A stretch of DNA of 64,000 nucleotides from the NCBI GenBank assembly GCA_040793985.1, contig JBFNJI010000006.1:1-64000 (forward strand). Reading direction: 5' to 3'. This stretch comes from Thiodiazotropha sp040793985. Lineage in GTDB: Bacteria > Pseudomonadota > Gammaproteobacteria > Chromatiales > Chromatiaceae. The notes under the pieces are model-generated. The model had not been told where the DNA came from. It was given only the letters and a program-made list of their open reading frames with translations, and did no database searches. This document shows, piece after piece, positions 18,503 to 26,643 of this stretch (position 1 is the stretch's first letter; each line of letters begins with the position of its first letter). The position numbers and the translations under genes were made by a program.

Positions 18503-19156
18503 CTATATGGATGGGCTGAGCCCAAGCACGATGTCAAAGTTGCCGGCCAGTGCGTCCGGTTCGATCTCCGGTGCCGGCTCAAGGGGCACGATTATCGAAT
18601 CCCGGGCCTTTTGGTCACGCACTCGTTTGAGAATAAAGTCGCTATCGTTTTGCGCCTCCCCTGCCACGTACATCTGAGTGGTGAAGCTCTCGAAACCGAT
18701 TCCTGCCACACGAACGTGGATATGCGGTGTACGGCCGGGATAGGCGACAGGACGGATGGTGCGAAATCTGTAGCCGCCGCTGCTGTCCACAAAGGTACGG
18801 CCAAATCCCTGGAAATTGGTATCGGCAACACCGCCACGATCCCGCGGATGGTGGTAGAAGCCATAGGCGTCACACTGCCATATCTCGATCTGGGCATTTC
18901 GAACAGGATGACCCATGGTATCCAGCAAACGGCCGAATATGTGGGTGACCTGTCCCTCGGCGGGTCTCTCCCTGCCCTCCACATCGACCAGGTTGTTGTC
19001 GCTGTCCAAGGGGATCCGGATGGGGTAAAAAGGTCCCGCAGTTTGGCGAGGTGTCTTGGTCAGGGCGGCGGCGATGGAGGCTCCGGGCAGCAAAGAGAGG
19101 GAGGCAAGCGAAGCCGATTCCAGGAGCAACCTGCGACGAGTGTAGGTACATTTCAT
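18503..19156 (-). CDS. exported intradiol ring-cleavage dioxygenase
   Basis: This 217-residue protein belongs to the protocatechuate/catechol intradiol dioxygenase family, non-heme Fe(III) enzymes that open catechol rings between the hydroxyls. Candidate iron ligands are Tyr101 (GFYHH), Tyr139, His145 and His147 (AYPGRTPHIHVRV). The N-terminus (TRRRLLLESASLASLSLLPG) resembles a Tat-type signal, although the consensus phenylalanine is missing, so the enzyme is probably exported. The ATG at 19156 has AGGAGAGAGA upstream; an earlier in-frame ATG would add 39 unconserved residues. No catabolic operon surrounds it, so the substrate is unknown. Confidence 0.85.
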   Translation of the reverse strand: MKCTYTRRRLLLESASLASLSLLPGASIAAALTKTPRQTAGPFYPIRIPLDSDNNLVDVEGRERPAEGQVTHIFGRLLDTMGHPVRNAQIEIWQCDAYGFYHHPRDRGGVADTNFQGFGRTFVDSSGGYRFRTIRPVAYPGRTPHIHVRVAGIGFESFTTQMYVAGEAQNDSDFILKRVRDQKARDSIIVPLEPAPEIEPDALAGNFDIVLGLSPSI

Positions 19157-19606
19157 CTTCTCTCTCCTGCTGTAGATATATGATCCTGTAGTGATGAGAC
19201 CTGGTTCCGTATCCTCAGCGTCGGTATTTATTTGAGCCTCTCCGTGGGCAAAGATTTCACCTTCGTTTAGCAACTGTCGATTGCCCTGTCAGTCTACAAA
19301 ACATTGGCTCTATAAATTCCATCCAACCCAAATGTTATTTGGGTAACCTCATGTTTTTTAGATGATATTCGCCGTCAATATTGGATCAGGTGTGACCCTG
19401 CGGCAATCCGTCTATGTCGTGACCCACCCTTTAACCGGTTGTCGGTGGCAGAATATTCTGTTCAGGGCAGAGAAATCGACCGCCAGGCGATGACAATAAT
19501 GGACGGAATCACTTGCCATATGCGGAAATATACTGATAATGGCGCATTTCCATGTCGGGCGCTGTGCTATAATCCGCCCGGCTTTTTTAATTGTTTGAGT
19601 ATTAGC
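19157..19606. other. 450-bp intergenic region upstream of infA
   Basis: The only clear signal is the infA promoter near 19565-19573. The rest is AT-rich with no convincing ORF, RNA gene or repeat. Confidence 0.6.
19565..19573 (+). promoter_or_regulatory. extended -10 promoter of infA
   Basis: TGC-TATAAT is a perfect extended -10 element, 33 bases before the infA ATG, without a good -35 hexamer. It is followed by a T-rich leader. Confidence 0.65.
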
Positions 19607-19825
19607 ATGGCGAAAGAAGATTTTATTGAGATGGAAGGCACCGTGATCGAGACCTTGCCCAACACCATGTTTCGTGTGGAGTTGGAGAACGGTCATGTTG
19701 TGACAGCCCATATCTCCGGCAAGATGCGTAAACACTACATCCGCATCCTCACTGGAGACAAGGTCACTGTGCAGTTGACCCCCTATGACCTGAGCAAGGG
19801 CCGTATCACCTATCGCGCCCGTTGA
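19607..19825 (+). CDS. infA: translation initiation factor IF-1
   Basis: This 72-residue single OB-fold (S1-type) protein starts MAKEDFIEMEGTVIETLP, the highly conserved form of bacterial IF-1, and contains AHISGKMRKHYIRILTGD. It binds the 30S A site during initiation. The length is exactly that of the E. coli protein. The ATG at 19607 is fixed by family conservation although an open frame continues upstream. It ends six bases from the clpA stop, tail-to-tail, a common arrangement around clpA in gammaproteobacteria. Confidence 0.98.
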   Translation: MAKEDFIEMEGTVIETLPNTMFRVELENGHVVTAHISGKMRKHYIRILTGDKVTVQLTPYDLSKGRITYRAR

Positions 19826-19831
19826 TAACGA

Positions 19832-22105
19832 TCAGTTATCGTCCAAGGTGGTGTCGGGCACCTGTTCCCCGATAATATCAAACTGCAGTTTGTCGTCCGC
19901 GACATCGACTTTCACCAGTCCCCCACCGGCCAGCTTACCGAACAGCAGTTCCTCGGCCAGAGGCTTTTTGATCTCATCCTGTATCAATCTAGCCATCGGA
20001 CGTGCACCCATCTTCGGGTCATAGCCGTGTTCCGCCAGCCACACCCTGGCTTCAGCTTCCACCACCAGGCTGACATGCTTCTCCTGCAACTGCCCTTCGA
20101 GTTCGAAAATAAACTTGTCGACCACCTTGGCGATGTGTTCCGGGGTCAGGCCGGCAAACTGGATAATCGCATCGAGACGGTTCCTGAATTCCGGCGTGAA
20201 CATTTTCTTGATCACTTCCATGCCGTCGCTGCTGTGATCCTGCTTGGTGAAACCGATGGATGACCGACTCATCTCCTGAGCGCCGGCATTGGTGGTCATG
20301 ATGATCACCACATTGCGGAAATCGGCCTTGCGGCCATTGTTGTCGGTCAGCGTCCCATGATCCATCACCTGCAGCAAAAGATTGAATACATCCGGGTGCG
20401 CCTTTTCTATCTCATCCAGCAACAGCACGCAGTGAGGATGCTTGGCGATCTCCTCGGTCAACAAACCGCCCTGGTCAAAACCGACATATCCGGGAGGTGC
20501 GCCAATCAGCCTGGAGACGGTGTGGCGCTCCATGTACTCGGACATATCGAAGCGGATCAGTTCCATGCAGAGGATCCTCGCCAGTTGGCGACTGATCTCC
20601 GTCTTACCGACACCGGTAGGTCCGGTGAAGAGAAACGAACCGACAGGCCTGCCCTCATTGACCAGTCCTGAGCGATTCATGCGGATCGCCGCGGTGAGGG
20701 CGTCAATGGCAGGATCCTGACCAAACACCACCAGCTTGAGGTCGCGGGTGAGATTGCGCAGTGCCTCGGTATCGGAGGTGGAGACCTTCTTCGGCGGAAT
20801 ACGGGCGATCTTCGCCACGATGGCTTCGACCTCATCCACGTCGATGACCTTTTTGCGCTCATCTTCGGGTTGCAACTGTACATTTGCTCCGGCCTCATCG
20901 ATGACATCGATGGCCTTGTCGGGCAGGTGACGGTCATTGATATATTTGTCCGAAAGCTCCGCCGCGCTGTTGAGGGCATCCTGGGTATACTCGATACTGT
21001 GGTGCTCCTCGAAACGGGATTTCAGCCCCTTCAGTATCTCCACCGTCTCTTCCACGGTAGGCTCTTCGATATCGATTTTCTGGAAGCGGCGTGCCAGGGC
21101 ACGATCCTTCTCGAAAATTCCGCGGAACTCCTGGTAGGTGGTGGAGCCGATACAGCGCAACTCACCGGAAGCGAGTACCGGCTTGATCAGATTTGAGGCG
21201 TCCATGACACCGCCCGATGCGGCGCCGGCACCGATGATGGTATGGATCTCATCGATAAACAGCACCACGTCCTGCTCCCGCTTCAATTCCGCCAGCACAG
21301 CCTTCAGACGCTTTTCGAAGTCACCGCGGTACTTGGTGCCCGCAACCAATGTACCCAGATCCAGGGCGTAGATGGTGGCATTGGCTAAAACATCCGGTAC
21401 TTCCTGATCGACAATCTTCTTAGCCAAACCTTCCGCGATGGCCGTCTTGCCCACACCGGCCTCGCCCACCAGCAACGGATTGTTTTTACGCCGCCGGCAG
21501 AGAATCTGAATGGTGCGTTCGATCTCCTGGTGGCGACCGATCAGGGGATCGATCTTACCAAGTTCCGCCAGTTGATTGAGATTGCTCGCATAGTTTTCCA
21601 GGGGACTGGTCTGACCATCTCCCTTGGACTCACTGGACAGTTCGGCCGGGGCCTCGTCGTGACTCGCGCCATCGACCTTTGAGATACCATGGGATATGTA
21701 GTTGACCACATCCAGACGGCTTACATTCTGCTCATTGAGGAAGAAGACCGCCTGGGAATCCTGCTCATTGAATATCGCCACCAGCACATTGGCACCGGTG
21801 ACCTCGTTTTTGCCTGAGGACTGCACGTGGAACACAGCCCGCTGTAGCACACGCTGAAAACCCAGGGTGGGTTGGATCTCCCTGTCATCACCATCCGGAA
21901 TCAGCGGTGTCGTCTCTTCAACGAAGCTGCTGATATTCTTACGCATGCTCTCGATGTCGGCGCCACAGGCGCGCAGAACCGCGACTGCGGTGGGGTTATC
22001 CAGCAAGGCAAGCAGCAGATGATCCACCGTCATGAATTCATGATGCCTCTCTTTGGCATTCTTGAACGCCTGATTCAGGGTAAATTCCAACTCTTTGTTC
22101 AACAT
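19832..22105 (-). CDS. clpA: ATP-dependent Clp protease ATP-binding subunit ClpA
   Basis: This 757-residue AAA+ unfoldase feeds substrates to ClpP. The N-terminal Clp repeat domain (1-~145) starts MLNKELEFTLNQAFKNA and is the ClpS-docking region. D1 has Walker A GEAGVGKTAIAEG and Walker B VVLFIDEIHT. D2 has GPTGVGKTEISRQL and CVLLLDEIEKAH, and the IGAPPGYVGFDQGG pore motif. Size matches E. coli ClpA (758). clpS lies 24 bases upstream in the same direction, as usual. clpP is not nearby. Confidence 0.98.
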   Translation of the reverse strand: MLNKELEFTLNQAFKNAKERHHEFMTVDHLLLALLDNPTAVAVLRACGADIESMRKNISSFVEETTPLIPDGDDREIQPTLGFQRVLQRAVFHVQSSGKNEVTGANVLVAIFNEQDSQAVFFLNEQNVSRLDVVNYISHGISKVDGASHDEAPAELSSESKGDGQTSPLENYASNLNQLAELGKIDPLIGRHQEIERTIQILCRRRKNNPLLVGEAGVGKTAIAEGLAKKIVDQEVPDVLANATIYALDLGTLVAGTKYRGDFEKRLKAVLAELKREQDVVLFIDEIHTIIGAGAASGGVMDASNLIKPVLASGELRCIGSTTYQEFRGIFEKDRALARRFQKIDIEEPTVEETVEILKGLKSRFEEHHSIEYTQDALNSAAELSDKYINDRHLPDKAIDVIDEAGANVQLQPEDERKKVIDVDEVEAIVAKIARIPPKKVSTSDTEALRNLTRDLKLVVFGQDPAIDALTAAIRMNRSGLVNEGRPVGSFLFTGPTGVGKTEISRQLARILCMELIRFDMSEYMERHTVSRLIGAPPGYVGFDQGGLLTEEIAKHPHCVLLLDEIEKAHPDVFNLLLQVMDHGTLTDNNGRKADFRNVVIIMTTNAGAQEMSRSSIGFTKQDHSSDGMEVIKKMFTPEFRNRLDAIIQFAGLTPEHIAKVVDKFIFELEGQLQEKHVSLVVEAEARVWLAEHGYDPKMGARPMARLIQDEIKKPLAEELLFGKLAGGGLVKVDVADDKLQFDIIGEQVPDTTLDDN

Positions 22106-22129
22106 CTCAGAAACTCCATATAGCGCCGC

Positions 22130-22450
22130 TCAGGTCTCCTCCATGGTGCACATCAGCGGATGCTGGTTGCTGCGAGAGTAATCATTGACTTGCGACACCT
22201 TTGTCTCAGCCACATCTTTGGTAAACACACCACACACGCCTGCACCGCGCGTGTGGACATGAAGCATCACTCGGGTCGCCTTCTCCCTGTCCATGCTAAA
22301 AAAGGTTTCCAAAACCAAAACCACGAATTCCATTGGCGTATAGTCATCATTCAGGATAATAACCTTATACATCGGGGGTTTTTTTAGTTTTGGTACTGCC
22401 TCCTTTAATGCTAGACCGTCTTCGTGTGATGTTTGTTCTCGATTGCTCAT
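22130..22450 (-). CDS. clpS: ClpS adaptor protein
   Basis: This 106-residue adaptor delivers N-degron substrates to ClpAP. The conserved core YKVIILNDDYTPMEFVVLVL and the AxxxMLxVHxxGxGVCG segment (ATRVMLHVHTRGAGVCGVF) form the N-degron binding pocket, and the unstructured N-terminus inhibits ClpA. It is directly upstream of clpA and likely co-transcribed with it. Confidence 0.97.
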   Translation of the reverse strand: MSNREQTSHEDGLALKEAVPKLKKPPMYKVIILNDDYTPMEFVVLVLETFFSMDREKATRVMLHVHTRGAGVCGVFTKDVAETKVSQVNDYSRSNQHPLMCTMEET

Positions 22451-22763
22451 ATTGGCTGATTCTAGCAGGCCAAAACGGCCTGAAAAGCGGAATTATTTTC
22501 GGGATATAGAATACGGGTATGGTGGATAGGAAACACTGCTTACGGGCTCCGAGTTTACCCAAAATGACTGACAGATTGGAGTCGCTATGTCCCAAAATGT
22601 GGGAGTTCCACTTCGTGTTTTCAACCTCCGCAGGGTAATTGTCCTGTAAAAAATAATACTAAATAGGTACAAACAGACTAGGGTTTGTTCTTACCCATTC
22701 ATGATGAATATTAGGGAAAATACTAATACAAAAAGAAAAACCTGGTTGAAATTCATATATTTG

Positions 22764-22791
22764 TTGACCATCGACGTCAGCACACTATACT
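22764..22791 (+). promoter_or_regulatory. sigma-70 promoter upstream of a candidate small RNA
   Basis: TTGACC and TATACT are separated by 16 bases, predicting transcription from about 22798. The next start codon of a real gene (csp) is 330 bases downstream. Confidence 0.6.
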
Positions 22792-22797
22792 TCTCTC

Positions 22798-22878
22798 GTA
22801 AGTGTTGATAATGGTTCCCAATTTAGAAGGACAGGAACACTTGAATTCGGGCCGTCATCTTGACGCCCATGCATTTTT
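22798..22878 (+). ncRNA. candidate small RNA or structured cold-shock leader
   Basis: From the predicted start, AAGTGTT (22800-22806) can pair with AACACTT (22836-22842), with an alternative GTTCC/GGAAC pairing inside. A second hairpin follows at 22849-22868 (GGG, bulged C, CGTCA, loop TCT, TGACG, CCC), and a T5 tract starts five bases later. This gives an ~80-base two-hairpin transcript. The displaced T-tract weakens the terminator call. The alternative is an attenuator in a long csp leader. Confidence 0.35.
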
Positions 22879-23127
22879 AGATTAAGGCTGGTACTTGGGA
22901 AGGTGGACAGAGCAGTTTCGCGCCTCTCTGCAAAATAACAAGTAGCTGTTCTCTGTTGAGGTATGTTAGACAAAGTGAGGCGATAGTAGAGACTCCCGGA
23001 TCAGACAGAGCCCGTCTTGCGTACCAGGGTTGTGTTCTCGCTACCGACTCCCCAGCACTATGATCTCAATCGTGACACTACAACCACTCCACCCTTCCGA
23101 GTCTATCGATAGTGAGGAGTAATAGCT

Positions 23128-23343
23128 ATGGCGACTGGAGTCGTAAAGTGGTTTAACAACGCCAAGGGCTACGGTTTTGTAACCCCGGAAGATGGAGACC
23201 AGGACGTTTTCGTCCACTTTTCATCCATTGAGATGGATGGATACAAAACCCTGAAGGAGGGTCAAAAGGTCCAGTTTGAGATCAGTCAGGGACCCAAAGG
23301 GCTTCATGCAACCAATATCCAAAGAATAGCGGCGAGCGAGTGA
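23128..23343 (+). CDS. cold-shock domain protein
   Basis: This 71-residue CspA-family RNA-binding protein begins MATGVVKWFNNAKGYGFVTPE and has the RNP1 (KGYGFV) and RNP2 (VFVHFSS) motifs of a single OB-fold cold-shock domain. It acts as an RNA/ssDNA chaperone. GAGGAG precedes the ATG. The long upstream region may serve as a cold-sensing leader. Which Csp paralogue it is (CspA/C/D/E) cannot be decided, although the position beside clpS-clpA resembles cspD. Confidence 0.93.
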   Translation: MATGVVKWFNNAKGYGFVTPEDGDQDVFVHFSSIEMDGYKTLKEGQKVQFEISQGPKGLHATNIQRIAASE

Positions 23344-23382
23344 ACCTACAGATACGTTGATCCGCAAATCAATACAACATCG

Positions 23383-23414
23383 AGCCGGCACGGTAATCCC
23401 GTACCGGCTTTTTT
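23383..23414 (+). terminator. intrinsic terminator of the cold-shock gene
   Basis: AGCCGG-C-ACGG and CCGT-A-CCGGCT form a stem with one mismatch and a 5-base loop, immediately followed by TTTTTT. Confidence 0.85.
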
Positions 23415-23548
23415 ATTTCCCCTATACCCGGGTGATATAAACCCCCTTTTAAACCCTGATCCTTACCCACCGGTTTCAGTTTCCCAATCACGGGACTATC
23501 ATATCGCTCCTATCAGGGCAATTTGAGTTATACCATGGCCATCCCAGC

Positions 23549-24130
23549 ATGCTGATTCTGTTCAACAAACCCTATGGGGTTCTCTGCCAGTTTTCCGACT
23601 CCGATGGGCGCAAGACCCTTGCCGACTATATCGTCAAGAAAGGGGTCTATGCCGCGGGGCGACTTGACCGGGACAGCGAAGGGCTGTTGATTCTCACCGA
23701 CGACGGCAAGTTGCAGCGCCGCCTGACTGATCCGAAACGTAAGCGCTGGAAGCGTTATTGGGTCCAGGTTGAGGGTGTGGCTGACAACCATGCCATCGCC
23801 CGGCTACGTCAGGGCGTGGATCTGAAAGATGGCTTGACGCTTCCGGCAAAGGTGAAACGTATCGATGAACCGGATCTTTGGCCCCGAGATCCACCGGTAC
23901 GCTACCGTGCTTCAATTCCCACATCCTGGCTTGAGATTCAACTCTGTGAAGGACGCAACCGGCAAATACGCCGCATGACGGCGGCGGTGGGTTATCCCAC
24001 GCTGCGCCTGATCCGCGTCGCTATCGATCGCTGGCGGCTGAAGAACCTCCAGCCGGGAGAGTGGCTGATTGCCAGTGAGGCCGAGAGCGGTTCGGCACAT
24101 GCAGGGAGAAGAGCGCACCATGCCGGCTAA
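23549..24130 (+). CDS. rluE: 23S rRNA pseudouridine synthase RluE
   Basis: This 193-residue RsuA-family pseudouridine synthase is expected to modify U2457 of 23S rRNA. It lacks the S4 domain of RluB/RluF, begins directly at the catalytic domain (MLILFNKPYGVLCQF) and has the motif AGRLDRDSEGLLILTDDG with the catalytic aspartate in GRLDRDS. The later conserved ENRQIRRM-type motif appears as EGRNRQIRRMTAAVG. Its 3' end overlaps mnmA by 11 bases, so the two are translationally coupled. Confidence 0.92.
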   Translation: MLILFNKPYGVLCQFSDSDGRKTLADYIVKKGVYAAGRLDRDSEGLLILTDDGKLQRRLTDPKRKRWKRYWVQVEGVADNHAIARLRQGVDLKDGLTLPAKVKRIDEPDLWPRDPPVRYRASIPTSWLEIQLCEGRNRQIRRMTAAVGYPTLRLIRVAIDRWRLKNLQPGEWLIASEAESGSAHAGRRAHHAG

Positions 24131-25226
24131 CGAGAGGGTCATTGTCGGGCTCTCGGGGGGAGTGGACTCCTCTGTCGCCGCCTTGTTGCTGCAGCGGCAG
24201 GGGTATAAGGTTGAAGGCTTGTTCATGAAGAACTGGGAGGAAGACGACAGTGGTGAGTACTGCTCAGCCGCTGCCGATCTCGCTGACGCCCAGACGGTAG
24301 CCGAACATTTGAAAATCCCATTGCACACAGTTAATTTCTCCACTGAATACTGGGATCGTGTATTTGCCTACTTCCTCGAAGAGTATGGGGCGGGTCGAAC
24401 ACCAAATCCCGACGTGCTATGCAATCGCGAGATCAAGTTCAAGGCGTTTCTCGACCATGCGCTAGATCACCTGCAGGCATCGCATATCGCTACCGGCCAC
24501 TATGCCGGGGTTGCCCATGACAGCCACGGCTACCATTTGCTCAGGGCCAGGGATGACGACAAGGACCAGACCTATTTCCTCTATATGTTGGGCCAAAGAC
24601 CGCTGCAGCACACTCTCTTCCCCCTGGCCCGGCTGAGTAAGCAGCAGGTCAGGGAAATCGCACAACAGGCGGGCTTCCCTAATCATAAAAAAAAGGACAG
24701 CACCGGTATCTGCTTTATCGGTGAACGCAAGTTCCGCGACTTCCTGCAACGTTTCCTTCCGGCACAACCCGGAAATATCGTGGACCCCGACGGCAATCTG
24801 CTCGGTCAACACCAGGGATTGATCTACTACACACTTGGCCAGCGCCAGGGCTTGGGTATCGGCGGTCGTCGAGATGCGGATGAGTCGCCCTGGTTCGTGG
24901 CGGCGAAGGATCTGCCGCGAAATGTGCTGATCGCGGTACAGGGTCATGATCACCCGATGTTGATGTGCCGGCGACTGACCGCCAATCAGATGCACTGGGT
25001 AGCCGGCCATCCACCGCTCACCCCCTTATCATGCCTGGCAAGAATCCGACACCGTCAATCCCTGCAATCCTGTAATTTAGAACGCGAGGATGAGCAACGT
25101 TATCAAGTTGTGTTCGATAGCCTCCAACGGGCGGCGACACCAGGGCAATCCATCGTCTTCTATCACAACAACAGATGCCTTGGTGGCGGTATCATTGAAG
25201 AAACAGCAACCCTCAGCAAGATGTAA
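24120..25226 (+). CDS. mnmA: tRNA-specific 2-thiouridylase MnmA
   Basis: This 368-residue enzyme thiolates U34 of tRNA-Lys, -Glu and -Gln. The PP-loop GLSGGVDSSVAALLL adenylates the uridine. The catalytic cysteines are in PNPDVLCNREIKF (near residue 100) and TGICFIGERKF (near residue 200). Length equals E. coli MnmA (368). The ATG at 24120 is selected because homologues start a few residues before the PP-loop; a frame extension upstream adds 17 unconserved residues. It overlaps rluE and is followed by hflD, the conserved mnmA-hflD-purB order. Confidence 0.97.
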   Translation: MPANERVIVGLSGGVDSSVAALLLQRQGYKVEGLFMKNWEEDDSGEYCSAAADLADAQTVAEHLKIPLHTVNFSTEYWDRVFAYFLEEYGAGRTPNPDVLCNREIKFKAFLDHALDHLQASHIATGHYAGVAHDSHGYHLLRARDDDKDQTYFLYMLGQRPLQHTLFPLARLSKQQVREIAQQAGFPNHKKKDSTGICFIGERKFRDFLQRFLPAQPGNIVDPDGNLLGQHQGLIYYTLGQRQGLGIGGRRDADESPWFVAAKDLPRNVLIAVQGHDHPMLMCRRLTANQMHWVAGHPPLTPLSCLARIRHRQSLQSCNLEREDEQRYQVVFDSLQRAATPGQSIVFYHNNRCLGGGIIEETATLSKM

Positions 25227-25232
25227 TTAACC

Positions 25233-25865
25233 ATGAAGTATAGAGACAGTGATCGCGCTATAGCCCTCTCCGGCATATATCAGGCAGCCAGCCTGGTACA
25301 GCAGGTGGCACGCAGAGGACTGGTCAATGCTGACAGTATTGCGGCGAATATCCACAGCCTGTTTCAGATCGACGCCGATAGCGTCGTCGATGTGTATGGC
25401 GGCGTGGAAGGTATCGAGCCGGGGCTGCGGCTGACCTACCGACAATTGAGTGGAGAAGAGAAACGAGACGATGAACTGACCCGCTATCTACTCGCTCTGA
25501 TTCAGCTGGAACGCAAGCTGAGCAAGCATATGGAACGACTCGAACGAATCAAGGAGGGCATCACCGTCATTGCCGCTAGACTCTCCCATTTCCCTGCCAC
25601 TCATAGCAATATCCTAGGTGCCCTGGCGGAACTCTATACTGAGAATATCAGTCAGCTCTCACCCAGAATCATGGTTAGTGGAGAGCCTGTCTATCTCCAG
25701 AACAATGACAACGTAAACAAAATTCGAGCACTCCTGCTTTCAGGAATCAGAGCAGCAACCCTATGGCGGCAGACCGGCGGTAAAAGAAGAGAGTTGCTGT
25801 TCACGCGCAGACGTTATACCGATGCCTGTAGACAACTCCTGGACAAGCTTCCGCAAGGCCAGTAA
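25233..25865 (+). CDS. hflD: HflD family lysogenisation regulator homologue
   Basis: This 210-residue, mostly helical, membrane-associated protein belongs to the HflD family, named for an effect on phage lambda CII in E. coli. The start DRAIALSGIYQAASLVQQ and the internal segment KRDDELTRYLLALIQLERKL are family-typical. The cellular role outside phage biology is unclear. It lies six bases after mnmA and before purB, although a lipoprotein gene intervenes here. Confidence 0.93.
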   Translation: MKYRDSDRAIALSGIYQAASLVQQVARRGLVNADSIAANIHSLFQIDADSVVDVYGGVEGIEPGLRLTYRQLSGEEKRDDELTRYLLALIQLERKLSKHMERLERIKEGITVIAARLSHFPATHSNILGALAELYTENISQLSPRIMVSGEPVYLQNNDNVNKIRALLLSGIRAATLWRQTGGKRRELLFTRRRYTDACRQLLDKLPQGQ

Positions 25866-25942
25866 CAACAATACCCATAGAATATTGAAAAAGTGTGGCA
25901 TAACCCGAGTTCATGACACCTCAATGTGAAAAAAGGTTAACT

Positions 25943-25959
25943 TGTCACGTTAAGTGACA
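25943..25959. promoter_or_regulatory. small dyad upstream of the lipoprotein gene
   Basis: TGTCAC and GTGACA are separated by GTTAA, 90 bases before the lipoprotein ATG and near a TATAAA (25982-25987). It could be an operator; there is no T-tract. Confidence 0.25.
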
Positions 25960-26048
25960 GAACCATTAAGCCATTTCACTGTATAAATAGAATCCGCGGA
26001 TAGACCCGACACGGAATTAACAACTCAACAGACTGAGAGGATTCGAAA

Positions 26049-26522
26049 ATGAACAAAACCAGACTTGCCATCGCCTTCAGCGGCCTGTTTGCCTTGGCAG
26101 CCTGCAGCCAATCCGATGCCCCGGACACGACTGCCAAACAGGAGATGGAAAGCGATTCAACCACGCTATCCGACAAGGTTACCACGGCCGGTAAGGAGAC
26201 CTGGGAGAAGACCAAGGAGGTCAGCAGCGACGCCGCAAATACCATTGCCGATATGAGTAAAGAGGTCTATGAGGACGCCAAGCAGATGGGCAGCGACGCC
26301 GCTGATGCCGTTGCCGACAAGAGCAGGGAGATTTACGACAGCACCAAGCAAACGGCTACTGATATGGGCAAGGCGGTGAAAGAGGAGACTAAAGAGATCG
26401 TCACCGCGGTAGGTGACAAGAGTGCCGAGGTCTATGGGGCCGCAAAAACCAAGACGGGCCAAATGATAGATGCCACCCGGCAGCAGATCGAAGAGTCGGC
26501 GGAGGACACCAAAAACGATTGA
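26049..26522 (+). CDS. helical-repeat lipoprotein
   Basis: This 157-residue lipoprotein has a signal peptide ending in the lipobox LAAC (Cys at about residue 19). The mature part is nearly all amphipathic helix built of imperfect 11-residue repeats with a (D/E)xxK(E/Q)xxxxA pattern (SKEVYEDAKQMGSDAA, SREIYDSTKQTATDMG, SAEVYGAAKTKTGQM). This resembles LEA or apolipoprotein-like stress proteins. It sits between hflD and purB, where most gammaproteobacteria have no gene. GAGAGG precedes the ATG. Function is unknown; envelope stress or desiccation protection is conceivable. Confidence 0.8.
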   Translation: MNKTRLAIAFSGLFALAACSQSDAPDTTAKQEMESDSTTLSDKVTTAGKETWEKTKEVSSDAANTIADMSKEVYEDAKQMGSDAADAVADKSREIYDSTKQTATDMGKAVKEETKEIVTAVGDKSAEVYGAAKTKTGQMIDATRQQIEESAEDTKND

Positions 26523-26539
26523 TAATCAAATGATTATCA
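26520..26539. promoter_or_regulatory. Fur-box-like palindrome at the lipoprotein stop codon
   Basis: TGATAATCA and TGATTATCA are perfect 9-base inverted arms around AA. The composition resembles Fur sites (GATAAT / ATTATC), but the spacing differs from the classical 19-mer. It overlaps the lipoprotein TGA and lies ~105 bases upstream of purB. It could also be a weak AT-rich terminator stem. Confidence 0.35.
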
Positions 26540-26602
26540 TACATATGCAAGCACCATGGCGAGGAGGCTTTGATTTCCGTACAACAGCCACCCCCAATCA
26601 GG

Positions 26603-26608
26603 TATAAT
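26603..26608 (+). promoter_or_regulatory. -10 element of purB
   Basis: A perfect TATAAT lies 36 bases before the purB ATG. No strong -35 hexamer is visible. Confidence 0.5.
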
Positions 26609-26643
26609 CCACGCTTTTTTCAGCAACCTGACGGGCAGTGACT

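Larger units (their letters stand above)
22451..23127. other. 677-bp intergenic region between clpS and csp
   Basis: It contains a good sigma-70 promoter (22764-22791), a structured segment ending in a terminator-like hairpin (22849-22878), and ~250 bases leading to the cold-shock gene. No convincing protein-coding frame is seen on either strand. Confidence 0.6.
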
